Positions 50,101-61,695 are shown, numbered from the stretch's first letter. The stretch is DNA of 64,000 nt from Psoroptes ovis (GCA_002943765.1 PQWQ01000019.1:1-64000), one strand, 5' to 3'. Translations and numbers: made by a program. Notes: generated by a model from the sequence alone, not told the origin.

Positions 50101-53100
50101 CAATACATGAAAATCATTCATAGAAATCATCGAAATTAATTAACTAAGATTCCAAGATTCCAAAGAGCACAAAACCAGCAAAAAATATTCAATGAATTTC
50201 AGCCGTTTTCAAATGAATATTGGCTAAGCATTGTTTGAAAGGGTGACCTGATGGCGCCTTTGGAGTCGAAGGGCGATATTCACTCGATTATTTTCATCGA
50301 AATTCTTTGATTCTTTAAAAACACAAACAAACACATGTAAATCAATGGCAATGTCAAGCAAACATTCATTCGTTCAAACTGCTTAAATACAAAATCAATG
50401 ACTTTATCATTGACTGAATATTTCTTTTGAAATATTCGAGACATTTTCCAATTCAAAAGAAACTCAATACAAAATAATGAACTACAAATGAATGATTGGT
50501 GATATATGGGGACAAAAATAATGGGAAATAAATGAGAAATGATGAGGAGGAGGAGGAAAAATTTCCCGGAATTGAAACAGCTGTTTTTGAGCGTGAAAAT
50601 GAATCACAACGAGTGAAAAAACGAAAAAAATGTCAACAACATTTGACAAATCATCGCCATCATCATCACCAAAATATTTTACATGATGTAAACAAGAATC
50701 GAATGCGAGAAAATAATAGAAAAATTCTTGGGTCTTTGGGGGTACATATTGTACAAAAAATGTACAATGTACGACCGAATTCGGCCACATAAAATGGGCC
50801 CAAAAGAACTTTATAATGTAACCAATGTATTAGGTCGGAGGAAAATTTCTGTCGTATTTTTTGATTGAAATCAATTTAAAAATGCGACAGAACTTTTCCT
50901 TCGGCCTAATAAAATCAATGTTGCTGGTTTTTGGAAAGTAATTAATAGAAGCAATTAATAGCATTAATTACAGTAATTAATTAATGTAATTAATACAATG
51001 TTACTGATCATAAATTACTATAATTTTTGAGGTTCAAAATATTAAAATTCGAAATATCAAAACATCACCATTACCACTAACAATGATGGACAATGACACT
51101 ATTATCACCACTGTATTAGAGTTTGCTGTGGATTTTAAACACATTTCTTGAGGGTTAGGCCTAGACCCCTTCCTCTCTGATCACCTCTGAGCTGAGACCA
51201 ATTTTACTCTCTGGTTCGGTCTTTAATGGAAAATTTGTCAAAATTTTTTCATTTTGCCACAAGGGCAATTGAAGAATACATTGAAACAGGGTTATCATTC
51301 AATTCTATTCATCTCATATTCAGGTATCATTAGATTCAAATTCAAATTTTTAAAATTTTTTAAAATTTGAATCAAATAATGTGAAATATTTGAGAAATAA
51401 TTGAATTTTTTTTTAAATCAAAAAAAAAAACGAATAAAAATCAAATTAAAATTTCATTTCATCGGTATGTTTCTATAGGGCCCTTATGGAAAAGTCATAT
51501 GAAGAAGTCAATGAAGAATTTTGTCAAAAATTCATTTCATTTTTACATTTTTACATTCTCTCCGGACAAATTGCATTGATTAAATTCATGCTAAAAGAAA
51601 TGAAACAAATGAAATGAAATTCATTCGAAATTCATACGGAATTTACTTAAAATTTACCCCAAATTCATTTGTCAATGATTCACTCCAACCCTTGTTTCCC
51701 CCTTTCACCCAAACACCACCAACACCAACAGTCATGTTTCCATATGTAAAATGGAATGAGTAATTTAATATGATTAGTGTTATTGATAGGGGAATGTTTG
51801 AGTGGGGGGTAATAATGGAGGAGAAAATTGGCCTAAAATCTTTGAAATCTATCTGCGTCTATCTATCTGTGTGTCTGTGATTGATGAAAAGCTTTGAAAG
51901 ACTTTTGGAAAGATTTTTTTTTGGGGAAAATTGAATTTTAAAATTAAAAATTTTCCATTAAAATTTTAGATTCATTCAATTTCTTTGATTTTTTTGATTC
52001 CATTGATTTCAGTGAAATCAGTGATAATGATAATAATTCAATATTATTAAATTAATATATTTGAATATTTGAATCAATATATTCGAATAATAAGGCCCAA
52101 AGATTGAACCAGAATTCTCTTTTTTGTCATGAGAACCTCATATCTCGATTGAAAAAACTAAGGAAATGTTTGAGATATTCTGAAATATAAAATATTGTCA
52201 GATAAAAGAATACAAAGATTCTGGAATTAAATAATGAAAAATATTCCAGAATTCTGGCAGAATTCTAAGGTTCCACGTCTCTGGCACAGTAATTCTATGG
52301 GCCCTATTAATTTTATGAACCTTAGTGATTCTATGGTACCTCAGTGATTCTTGGGACCTCAGTGATTCTACGAGCTTTCTTCAAGTAATTTTAGGTGTAT
52401 TAATGCAAATATTGTGTAAATTTTCTTTTTTTTCCTCATGTTAATCAATATTATGTAATATGAATATATGAAATACAAACACATAATAATATACATCACA
52501 CATATATCATTAGTAGACTAATATAACACAATATATTAAATGATAAAATCATATCATTCTATCTAAGGGGCCCTATAGGAAACATTTCTGATAGAATTTC
52601 ATGCAAAATAGAAAAAATCCAGGTTCAAAATGGATAATATTCTCGCAATATATTTTAATAATTGTCAAACATACACACATATATTAATATATTGACCGGT
52701 AAATGGTCATAAATACATGATCTATTTACATGGATTTATTATCATTATTATTTATCAAATTTAGGTATCTGGGTCTTAGGACCTTTGGGCCGCTGTATTA
52801 CTCTCTCTTTCTCTCTTATTCTCTGTCTCATAGGTTCCTATTCGATAATTATTGACAAGGGGAAATTATTCAAAATGAAAATTTATGTGAAAAACACATG
52901 TAAATTACGTATTAAACACATAATAAACACAGAGACATACCTAAATGTTAATATGGTTATTGGTCGATATGATTTATGTGAATCATAATCATACATTGAT
53001 TTTCCCCAATAATCATTTTGAAATAATTGTTTCAACGATGTTAGCCCGTGGACATCATTATTATGTACGATTGCCGGTATATCATCATGTATGAAATCAC

Positions 53101-53620
53101 CATTTAATGAATTTGAATAACAAATCAAACATAGTGTACTTATAATTAATATACTTTTGACGATATTAACTCTTCTATGATCACCATTATCATCATTATT
53201 ATTAGCATTGTATTGATTATTATAATTGTTTTTTAATTTAAAATTCTTTGAATGTTTTGAATTCTTGAAGTTTTTTGAATTTTTCAAATTTTTAACCCTT
53301 TGTTTACTTTGTTTATTTAGTTTTGTTGTCGCAGACTTTTGATGAATTTCAATATTCGAACATTGATGAGTTGATTTAAAAACAATTTCAAACATTTTGG
53401 CCATAAATTGTTGACAATAAATATACAATGACATTGTTGATTGCTTTATCAATGATAATGACGATGATGATGTTGATGATGGCCACAATAATTTAGCCAA
53501 TAATTGTTCAATCATTGGTGGTAAAGTCGATGAAGATGGTGAAGCTGATGATGATGAGGTAGAAATAATGGTTGTTGGCGCTGTAGTTGTTGTGGTCGCT
53601 GTTGATGATATTTGGCACAT
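35284..53620 (-). CDS. TMTC1: TMTC1-type protein O-mannosyltransferase with TPR repeats, eleven exons
   Basis: TMTC proteins are ER multi-pass GT-C enzymes that attach O-mannose to extracellular domains such as those of cadherins; the C-terminal TPR array faces the lumen. Exons: 53620-52941, 44114-43866, 43766-43451, 43348-43245, 43141-42530, 41188-41060, 40986-40834, 39358-38804, 38294-38012, 36730-36056, 35940-35284. Every border is GT-AG, phases agree, and the sum is 4413 bases, i.e. 1470 residues plus stop. TMTC1 is favoured over TMTC2-4 by the first TPRs (NAKAHYNYGNYLQ, ASAHNNLGTLYYR, FLNNYGVHLQRQ). It is much longer than typical family members (roughly 750-1000 residues, from memory) because of an N-terminal Ser/Thr/Lys-rich extension and Asn/Asp/His/Gln runs. 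The first intron is 8.8 kb; the others are about 50-1350 bases. Confidence 0.92.
41286..41378. mobile_element. Short hairpin inverted-repeat element (copy 13) in TMTC1 intron 5
   Basis: TTGGGCTGTCCGAAAAGTTC ... AACTTTTCGGACAAGCCCAA. A longer copy (about 93 bp) with well-paired arms. Confidence 0.75.
41602..41735. repeat. Possible TTAA-ended short element in TMTC1 intron 5
   Basis: The right end reads GAGTTTTAAGGGTTAA, the reverse of the TTAACCCTTTGAACTC block at 19637. The interior includes AGGCGCCTATCGA, matching the element at 34879. The left end is not resolved. Confidence 0.3.
41913..41977. repeat. Perfect 16-bp inverted repeat in TMTC1 intron 5
   Basis: TTATTCGATAAGCAAT (41913-41928) and ATTGCTTATCGAATAA (41962-41977) are exact inverse copies around a 33-base spacer. 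The sequence differs from the 80-bp hairpin family. Confidence 0.8.
42426..42505. mobile_element. Short hairpin inverted-repeat element (copy 14, 80 bp) beside TMTC1 exon 5
   Basis: TTAGGTTGTCCGAAAAGTTT ... AACTTATGGGACAGCTTAA, TA-flanked. It begins 24 bases into the intron downstream of the exon 5 donor. Confidence 0.9.
42530..44114 (-). CDS. TMTC1: TMTC1 exons 2-5: multi-pass membrane core
   Basis: Contains FGFHLANSILHTINS, AIHPIHCEAVTSIVGRADLL (the family's HP.H.EAV..VVGRAD block), LALLSKEIGITIIGVCAFY, DNPASYSKSLMTRILTYFYI and LPASNLFITVGFVIAERLLY. Together these give the hydrophobic helices of the GT-C fold. The exon 3 acceptor is set at 43766, not at the nearer CAG at 43821. Only the former keeps phase with exon 2, and it also removes a run (LVLYLCLFRLIII) absent from the family. 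Confidence 0.88.
44241..44553. repeat. Cluster of perfect palindromes and hairpins
   Basis: A 10-bp stem TTCGTGGCTG/CAGCCACGAA closed by GAAA (44241-44264); AAAATGGC/GCCATTTT (44285-44314); the 18-base palindrome ACGGGAAAATTTTCCCGT (44346-44363); CGTGGCC/GGCCACG (44519-44553). TGGCCA and its variants recur throughout. Confidence 0.75.
45172..45263. mobile_element. Short hairpin inverted-repeat element (copy 15, degenerate)
   Basis: TTGGGTTGTCCGAAAAGTTT on the left; a decayed AATTTTTGGGACAAGG on the right. An outer pair TTCACCTT/AAGGTGAA overlaps the right tip. Confidence 0.5.
46393..46410. repeat. (CA)9 microsatellite
   Basis: Pure CA run. Another impure CA tract lies at about 45653-45687. 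Confidence 0.9.
46804..46896. mobile_element. Short hairpin inverted-repeat element (copy 16)
   Basis: GGGGTTGTCCGAAAAGTTTT ... GAACTTTTCGGACAACC. The arms pair over about 17 bases and the centre is unrelated to other copies. Confidence 0.75.
48883..49160 (-). mobile_element. Possible A-tailed retroposon on the minus strand
   Basis: A run of 25 T (48883-48907) is a poly(A) tail when read on the minus strand. It is preceded by a body with repeated TGGTCAAC/GTTGACCA words and an AATAAA some 20 bases before the tail. No target duplication was found and the 5' end is unclear. Confidence 0.35.
49259..49340. mobile_element. Short hairpin inverted-repeat element (copy 17)
   Basis: AGGTTGTCCGGAAAGTTTTT ... 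AAACTTTTCGGACAACCTAA, with the 'ttatatcgtagaa' centre shared with 9596 and 42426. Confidence 0.88.
50023..50103. mobile_element. Short hairpin inverted-repeat element (copy 18, 81 bp)
   Basis: TTGGGTTGTCCGCAAAAGTT ... AACTTTTCGGACAATTCAA. TA flanks. Confidence 0.82.
50532..50792 (+). CDS. Unrecognised 86-codon frame antisense to TMTC1 intron 1
   Basis: ATG-started and highly charged, with an acidic start (MRNDEEEEEKFPG), a basic centre (RVKKRKK), a His run from a CAT repeat, and the end KMYNVRPNSAT before TAA. Its composition is less AT-driven than neighbouring chance frames. No homologue is recognised and no splice partners were found. Confidence 0.25.
   Translation: MRNDEEEEEKFPGIETAVFERENESQRVKKRKKCQQHLTNHRHHHHQNILHDVNKNRMRENNRKILGSLGVHIVQKMYNVRPNSAT
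50830..50909. mobile_element. 80-bp hairpin element of a second tip type
   Basis: TTAGGTCGGAGGAAAATTTC ... GAACTTTTCCTTCGGCCTAA, flanked by TA. Same length and end bases (TTAGG/CCTAA) as the main family, but with a different inner arm (GGAGGAAAA; CTGTCGYATTTT). Confidence 0.88.
52280..52375. repeat. Minisatellite of ACCTCAGTGATTCT units
   Basis: Four imperfect copies of about 18-20 bases: ..ccttagtgattctatggt, acctcagtgattcttggg, acctcagtgattctacg, plus a decayed first copy. Confidence 0.7.
52941..53620 (-). CDS. TMTC1: TMTC1 exon 1: low-complexity N-terminus, first membrane segment, DD motif
   Basis: Encodes residues 1-226. The start ATG (53618-53620) opens a Ser/Thr-rich stretch, then a Lys/Asn/Phe repeat (NLKNSKNFKNSKHSKNF, about 111-127). 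The first conserved membrane segment is at about 155-170 (SILIISTLCLICYS). Next comes the luminal loop NGDFIHDDIPAIVHNNDV with Asp179-Asp180, the position of the acidic pair that family work links to catalysis. NDYWGKSM and SHKSYRPITILTF follow, the strongest TMTC hallmark. The first 150 residues have no counterpart that I know in the family. Confidence 0.92.
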
Positions 53621-56600
53621 TTTTACAGTTCAAAATGACCTTGGAACATTTATTCGAAATTAAATTGATGACACTAGGACACTGTTGATGCTGTTGACAC
53701 TGAAAAAACACTAAGTATAACACTAATATGGCACTTTTTCTCTTCAAAAACCTTTAACCTAATCAATAATTCATCGCTAGGAACATCGTATATTTCAATG
53801 GTCTTGAAGATGCTTGGCCTGTAAAATATTCAAAGAAAAAAATGAATTAATTAAAAGGCTTGAACCTTGAAAGAAAAATTGAAATTTCGACCAAAGAAAA
53901 TCATTTGGAGAATGAATTTTCTAGGGCCCTTACGACCTAGGATCCTGCTAAAAGGACCGTGTGAAAAGGTTAGCTATTTTTACAGGGTCCTTGCATGCAA
54001 AATTGACACAGGAAACCCTTTGACGACCTTTCAAGGATCAAATCCTTAACATTAAAATAACATTCATTGAATATTAAAGAATCTAATCAAAATTGGATTA
54101 AATTAAACTCTTTGAGAGCACTAAGCCTTTACTTTAAGTCTTTTACTTTTTTTTTCTTTGAATAATTTAACAAAGTTTTCAATAATCAATCATTAATTCA
54201 TTCATTCATTTAAGTTCATTTAAACATTCGACTCTTTTACTTTATTCCATTTCTTATATGAAACTCTTCATTGTACAAATTTTTCGATCCTCAAATCGTT
54301 CATTGGTCCCAAGTGATTGCCAAAAAGTAATTTTCTGTTGCTAAAACTAGGGCCCATACAAAAATATAAAGGTTCTTAAATATAGATACATTTAATACTT
54401 TGAATATTATACTATGTAAATTTATACAAAATTCATTTTAAAAATTTAAACTAAAAAATTTTTCAATTCAAGCTCATTGGATAATTCTTCGTTTTAAATT
54501 CTTTTTTCTCTCTTCCATGGTCCATGTTCTAGGGTCCAGGGTCCATGTTCCAGGACCTAGGGCCCATGTTCTAGGGTCCAGGGCCTAAGGGTCTATGCCT
54601 ATCTCTAAATTCGTCTCTATTTGTATCCCTATCCCTATCACTCTATGTATCCGTGGATCCCAGCCAATTCCAACTCGCTTACCCTCATTGCTTTCTCAGC
54701 TCTTTGAGACCTGAGCCCGTGAAGCCATAGATCTTCACTTCACGTGTATGTCTTTGGTCTTTGTTTACCCGGAGGTATCATCATTCGTCGTCATAGGCAT
54801 CATTTTTAACATGTATTTACTTAAATAAATATCATTGAATAAATAAACATAAGATAAACATTGAAATATATGCAAAAATAATAAATAAATAAGAATAACA
54901 ATGATAATAGAAAGAAGCAGCCAAAAACTTCACAGAATAAATTAATGTTAACCCATTACTCATTGATGTTTTCATCTTTTTTGTTCTATGGAAGAAAAAA
55001 ATAAAGGGTTTGAAGTGTTTGTCTCTGTATGTAACGGTATTTATGGGTTTTTTTTGTATAAATTTTCTTAAATTAATTATTTTAAAAATCTAAGAAAAAC
55101 TGGAACAAAAACAAATAGACACTGAAGAATGATCACCAATGGAAAAACCCTTTCAACCCTTTTAAACACCTGTACCTGGTATATGTGGCTTACAGCAAAA
55201 ATACAACAGAACCATATTCCATATATTCAATGGAACATTTTCACTAAATCATTCAAAATGACAATGAATTCATAATAAATCAATAATACACAATGATTAT
55301 TATGGTGAATTATTCTAATAAAATAATATCTCCGGGAACAATTTGAATGATGATTGATTGTCAATCACAAAGAATTATTACCGGGGATTTTTAGGATTTT
55401 GAAATTTTCAGGATTTGGAAATTTTCGAGTGAATATTCGGAATTATATTTTGAATATTTGAATTTAAAGTTTTTGAGGATTCAAAGAAGAAATGTATTGG
55501 ATTGTTTCTCAATACATTTCTAAGCCGGTTTCAAAGAGGCAAAATTATTTCAAAAAAGGGAAAATTATTTCAAAAAAAATTGAATTTTCAAATTCAATTT
55601 TGAATGAATCTACAAAATTCAAATTTTTTTTTCGGAAATAATCATTTCTCTTCATACGAACAAATCAAATCAAACGAAACAAAAAAAAAAAAAAAATTCA
55701 ATAAATTTTCATAAAATAACACTTTCAAATAACATAAATATTAAATCACTGGGAAATATTAGAAAATACACTATGGGAAAAAACAATGAAAATGTCAAGA
55801 AAATTTATTGAAATCTGTGTGTTTGTGTTTGAGTGTAAGGCAAAGGGGAAGCCAAAAGCTAAAAGAAGCCGAAAATGGAACCAGAGATAAAGGGATGCAG
55901 CCCAGAGAGACGTAAAAGGCTGTGAAACTGCTTTGAAAGGGCTGTGAAATGGCTTGAAATTGAGCACAGAACAAGAAAATGAAAAATCTAAGCCAAAGTG
56001 AATTATTGAAATTTGAAATTTTAAAGGGAAAAATGAAATATATTTTGTTCAAAGATTGAATTACGAATCATGAAATCGAATGAAACGAAATACAAGGATC
56101 TATTATTACATCTCAGGGTTTTGTAGTCTTAGACTGAATATTTTTGGATAGTAACAGGGTAATAGGCCCCAGATGGTACCAAGAAAAACAAAGCGGAAAA
56201 AATCGTTGATTCTTCATTTGATCAGGTGATAAATTGAACATGTCGTCTTCGCTGTTGTTGTGGCTGTTGTTCTAGCTTTGGTTCACATATGAATTGAATC
56301 AGAGCCTTTTTAAATTATTGAAAATTTGAATCAGAGTTTTGAAATTTTGTTTTTTCAAAATCATTCATTCGTCTTCTTTGGTTGATAATTTTTCAAAATT
56401 ATTACCCTCAAAATGAATGATTCATCATTTCATTTGAAATGGAAAAAAATAATTTAAAATTTTTCAAAGAAAACATGGAAAAAATCTTGGAAAAAAACAT
56501 GTTTTCTTAGGGTAGAAACCCTAAAATATTAATACCAACACTAATAAGTAATGGTAATCGATTGATAACATTGAATCGATTTTCAATTTTGTTTCACTTT

Positions 56601-59600
56601 TTTTTCTGGGAAAAATAAATGAAAAATTCATTTTTAAATTTTCACCATTTTGTATCGTTGGAATCATTCATTGGACATATAAATTTACACATATGAAAAA
56701 GTTTTGAAAAAATCAAGTTTTAGATACAACACCACCAGTACCAAGAACATATCGATAAACATATTACATCATGAACACACATATATACCACACATACACA
56801 TCAGATACATTGCAAATACACATACAAATACACACAAGATACACATAAGATACCCATCAGATACACACAGACACCAACACATAAATGTAATCAATGAATG
56901 GTTGTAAAAAACAAAATTGATCATATCTGATAATGATTATTATGATCATCGATTACGAAAAAGAATCATTGAATCGATTGAACATCGATATGAATGAACA
57001 TCTAAATGAATGAAAATGAAAAAGGACAACAAAAATAAGACTATAGGACCGTGTAAGACTATAGATAATAGATGATCATAGACATAAATTTGAAAATCTA
57101 AAATAAAATATCACCAAAACATAGATAATCGAATGGTGTAAAAATAAAATGTTTGGTGTACAATCATTCATTCATTCGGGTCCAATGACTATGGTCCATT
57201 CACTCTATGGTCTATTCGCTCTTGGATCCATTCATTGATTCTCGGGTCCATTTACAGACTGTTATATGGTCCATTCACTTTTCAATGAATCATTCGATTC
57301 ATTGAGAATCATTCACATTAAAACATTGAAAATTGAAAAAAATTGAAACAAAAAAATAAATAAAATAAAAATAATGACGATAATAAAAATGATCATCATC
57401 ATCATCATGGTTATCATGGTTATCATCATTATTATCATTTTTTCATTTTTATTATTTTCGATTTCCAAAAAACTTTTTCATTTCAATTTTCAATTTTTAA
57501 AAATAATGATAATATCAATGATCATACATGATATATAAATGGACCGTAAAAGGGCTATAGATGGACCAATAGAATGACATTAGATGGGCCATGTAGAAGG
57601 ACAGTAGATGGACCGTAAAAGGGCCATAGAATGGTCCATAGAAAATTTTTCAATTTTCAATTTTAGGGTTTTTTCTAGGGAAAATTCTATGGTCTTCTTT
57701 AAAATAGCCCCCTAAATGATATATTGATGTTCATCTATTTATTTTTCTATTTAAAATTATTTATTTATTTGATTCTTTTATTTCATTTGCACTCATTGTC
57801 ATTCTCTCTGTGTGTTTGTGTCTCTTTTTCACATTATTTTAGTGGGTATTTTTTATATTTTATCATGTATGGTATGGTATGGGTTCCTAAGCATTGAATT
57901 TTAAATAATAAAATCCTTTCAATTATATTTCATTTCAATCATTTTTTTCTAAATTATTTGGTTTCATTTCAATCATTTTTTTCCAAAAATTTCAATTTAA
58001 AATTGGTTTCAATCTCAATGACTGATGTGTAATGATTATTATTTTTCAAATTTTTCAATTATTTGTCAATGATTCTTTCAATTTTGCTATTTGAAATTGT
58101 TTCAATTTTTCTACAATTCATTCATTCATTTATCAAGAAAAACCCTACGGCAATATCTTGTGTATTGATTTTGATTTGATTCTTTTTTTTAACAAAATTC
58201 TAAGAATTCAAAAATATAAAATTGTATAAGAGTTTGATTGGTTTTCATTGATTTGTCATAGAGGTCTATTGACATACATCTCATTGACATTTTTCAAAAA
58301 AAAAAAAAAAAAATCAATGATTTTGTTTGTTTACCATGTCAATAGACGATTGAATTTCGACAAAAAAAATTCATTAAAAATGAATAAATTCAAAATTATA
58401 CGAACCTTTTGATTGATTGATTGATTGATTGAAATGATTGATTTTTTTAATTACAAATCTCAAATTTTGATTGATTATAATTGATATTTGTCTTTGCTTC
58501 AGTTATTCGTTGATAATTTCATTGAAAATTGTTTGTTCTGGGGAAACTTTTTGAAATTTGTTACAATTTTCAAGCACAGACACACACAGATAAACACTGG
58601 CACATAAACAGAACAGAAAAAATGATCAATGTTTAAAAAAAACAAAGTACAAATTTGTTCAATGTTGTTCAATTTGCTTATCGCTGATTGCAATGATCAC
58701 ATTGATGGTCTTGTGAAGCACTCAAACTCTAGAATTCAAATGTTTTTTTTTCGATTCTTTCGTTCGGCGAAATGAAAATTCATTTTTTGAAATTTGTTTC
58801 AATTTTTTTTCGGTCCATGAATTGAAACAAAATGAATCAAAATCAATTCTGCTAGACGTAGCATTAAATGAACGAAATGATTCTTGGATTCTGTCCGATA
58901 CAGAATCGGATTGCTGATTCAGTACGGTTGGTGCTGCTGTTAGTTGAATCACAGCGATTCTTTGGCTATATATTCGTGCACATGTTCTGAATTGAATTCA
59001 TATTCATGTTTGACAGATAAAGATTCATGATTCATGTATTTTCTTCATAAATTTCCTTGAAATTCATAGAAATTTTCACAGATATTCATTTTTTTCTGAT
59101 TTCAAGAAATAATAATAATTCCGAAAATTTTGATTTGTTTTTTTCGTTTCGTTTCGTTTCGTTCGGATCCAAAATGAAAGAAAAATGACGACGATAATAA
59201 TAATCATGATAATAATAGTAATAATAGTTTATGGTAATGTTTCTCAAGGATCGGTTTGTTGTTTTTCATTTGTTTTTTTTTTCGTTTTCAATGTTGAATT
59301 TGAATTTGATTGACAATGACAGCCAAAAAGGAAAGCTATAGTTTTTACATTTATTTGTATTTTCATAGGATTTTCATTTTGATTTTTTCTCGCCATTATT
59401 TTTTCGTATTATTTTCATGATTATGCAATTTATTTCAATATTTTTCTTGCAATATTTTCGGCGAAACAGATAGATGATCATATCGTAAACATAATCGTAA
59501 ATCGTCAATGAAAAAAAATATGAATTTATGGACAAAATTCTTGTGAATTTCGTTGAAAATTTTCATTTATTTATCTTTTCGAAATATTGTTTATGCATCA

Positions 59601-60607
59601 TTTAATCTTGAAACATATGAATATGTTTTTCATATCCATATATTTTTATCGTTTTTTGAAAATTATCAAGTTTTAAGTTTTAAAAATTTTAAAATTTCAG
59701 AATTTCAAAGAATTAGAACATTTCATCACAAAAAAAAACAAAAACAAAGAATCGAGCGCCAAAACCAAGTTTGGCTATTTCGATCCAATCGGTTCGGATT
59801 AGCGGAAAATGTTTAAATAGAAATTTGAAAATGTAAACAAAAAACAAAGCCCAAAACCTAAACAGGCGAAATTCTTCCTTCAAAAAATGCATTTAAACGA
59901 AATAATCATTGAATTATAATCGTTATTATTATTTGACCATAAAATTAAAGAAAAACAACGAAACAATTTTCAACATCATTAAACAATAAGAATATTGTTA
60001 TTATTTTGATTATTATTATTATGGACTATGCAACAACAACAACAACATCGACCAACAGCAGCAGCAACGAATAATAATTTATGAAATAATGAGTAACAAT
60101 GAAAATGAAAATAATCGATATCTTCAAGATGAATTCAAGAATGTTTTCGCTTATTTGTTCTTGGTTACACCATTCCATCACCATTTTTATTGAATCTCCA
60201 AGAATGCAAATAACATGAAATAATTTTTAAAACGAAAATTGATTGATGAATGAATATGATGAAGAATTTCAAATTCCATGGATGGAAAACCTCTGGAAAT
60301 GATTCGTTTTGTTTGCTTTTGTTGGACCCAAGAACTCGAAATTTGAAGAAAACCCTGGAATGAAATTATTATTTTGATAAACATAAAAATATCTACTTGT
60401 AATTATAATTTGTGGTTTTATTGTTTTAATATTTTCATAAAAAACTAATCAATCAAATTGTTATTATTTTTGCAGATATATATAATACATGGAATTTGAA
60501 ATTTTTTTTCTAAGAATATTTTATCAACATGTTTATACATGAATTTTGTATGAATGAAAATGTATCACAAAACGAATGCACATCCATGCTTTAATGATTA
60601 TTATTGT
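53621..60607. other. Gene-poor region between TMTC1 and the FN3-like gene
   Basis: The first few hundred bases should contain the TMTC1 promoter and 5' UTR, but I see no clear core motif. The rest has short tandem repeats (54519-54581; GGTCCA/TGGACC-rich stretches at 57178-57290 and 57540-57650), a 12-bp inverted repeat (GTCTATTGACAT at 58264-58275 and its inverse at 58336-58347) around an A run, and a CAG/CAA cluster at 60028-60070. No hairpin elements and no supported gene. Confidence 0.5.
54519..54581. repeat. 21-bp tandem repeat, three copies
   Basis: Units begin at 54519, 54540 and 54561. Each starts GGYCCATGTTC and ends in a variant of AGGGTCCAG or AGGACCTAG. Weaker GGTCC words continue to about 54600. 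Confidence 0.85.
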
Positions 60608-61695
60608 TCATAAATTACCATTTTTAATATCATCAAACGAATATCCTTCGTCCACTCCTGGTTTTGATTGTGGCGGCAATGATAATGATCGATTTACGAT
60701 GCTTAAAGTTGATTTCCATTGGAAAATTCGTTTAACCATAAACCATGTTGCGAAAATCATCGAGAATATCAGCATTATCGCCACAATTATTACGATTGAT
60801 TCCAATATCGTTGATGAATTGATCCATGATGATGAAGTATCAATGTGACAATTGAAGACATAGGTTTCACTGTACATGCTTTTCAATGTATAATTATAGT
60901 CGTTATCAGCTAATATTGTTCGAATATGTAGATTGTAATCATTTTCAACATGGTTTTCGGACATGAAATTGTGTAGTACGATTGCCTAAAGGGTGAAATT
61001 TGAAGGTTATTAAATAATCAAGATTTTAGAATTAATAAAACATTCAAAAACTTACAAATTGATCCAGATAATAAGACTGATTCCGGTGGATTTCGATGAT
61101 CAATGACTTATTATGAGACTCGCCACTATTCATTGGCCACCATTCGATTTGATATGAATATTGGATTTTATTATTATCATTACTGTTGATTAAATCTTCA
61201 TAAATCAATGATAATGATGATGACCAGCGTACGAGTATTTCATTGTAATTCAAGCAAAATATTTCATCAATTTCAGGTTTCAATGGTTTCGAATATTTGG
61301 TACGAAATTGGCCCGATTCAATCGGGCTATCGTTATCGTCATTATCAACATATTTAATAATTTGATACCAATTTTTTGGTTTTAAATTTTTAAATACCCT
61401 ACGTTGATAACTTTGTCTCGGTAATAATTTAATATCATGGATTATTTCATTATTATTAGTCGTATCGAGCAATATGAAGCGGCAATATTCATATGATTGT
61501 GAGCAATGTAGATCAAATCGTGCCATATTATCCGTATGATCAATCAATATGATATCTTGGATTGGTGAGAATATTTTTCCTGTAACGACAAGCAAATTAT
61601 GAGAAAATTGTTTGAAATCGATTCGAAATCAGAAACTTACGTGCTTCAATCATCGAAATAATGGTAACGACGGTGGAAAATTTGAAGAAATTCAT
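60608..61695 (-). CDS. Single-pass membrane protein with fibronectin-III-like ectodomain, three exons
   Basis: Exons 61695-61641, 61579-61056 and 60985-60608 have GT-AG borders and matching phases and give 318 residues. A signal peptide is likely (MNFFKFSTVVTIISMIEA). The ectodomain has the alternation of an FN3 domain, e.g. KPLKPEIDEIFCLNYNEILVRWSSSL and a later YSYQIEWWP strand, with several NxS/T sites (HNKS, RNQS, NYT, NSS). One membrane helix lies at about 252-276 (ILESIVIIVAIMLIFSMIF), followed by a 40-residue tail with no obvious signalling motif. The layout resembles a small receptor or adhesion protein. No WSxWS motif is seen, so a cytokine-receptor call is not supported. The start codon is the first ATG in the signal-peptide exon. 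Confidence 0.8.

Larger units (their letters stand above)
44115..52940 (-). other. TMTC1 intron 1 (8.8 kb)
   Basis: The longest intron seen here. It holds a block of nested palindromes next to exon 2, pyrimidine-rich DNA at 44690-44850 and 45511-45660, CA microsatellites, five hairpin elements, a possible A-tailed retroposon at 48883-49160, and an unrecognised open frame on the other strand at 50532-50792. Confidence 0.75.

Noticed and set aside
3809..50909. TTAGG at element tips as arthropod telomere repeat
   Set aside because: It occurs once per element end, never in tandem, and always as part of an inverted repeat next to TA.
60608..61695. FN3-like gene as a cytokine receptor
   Set aside because: No WSxWS box, no paired Cys pattern and no cytoplasmic box motif are visible.
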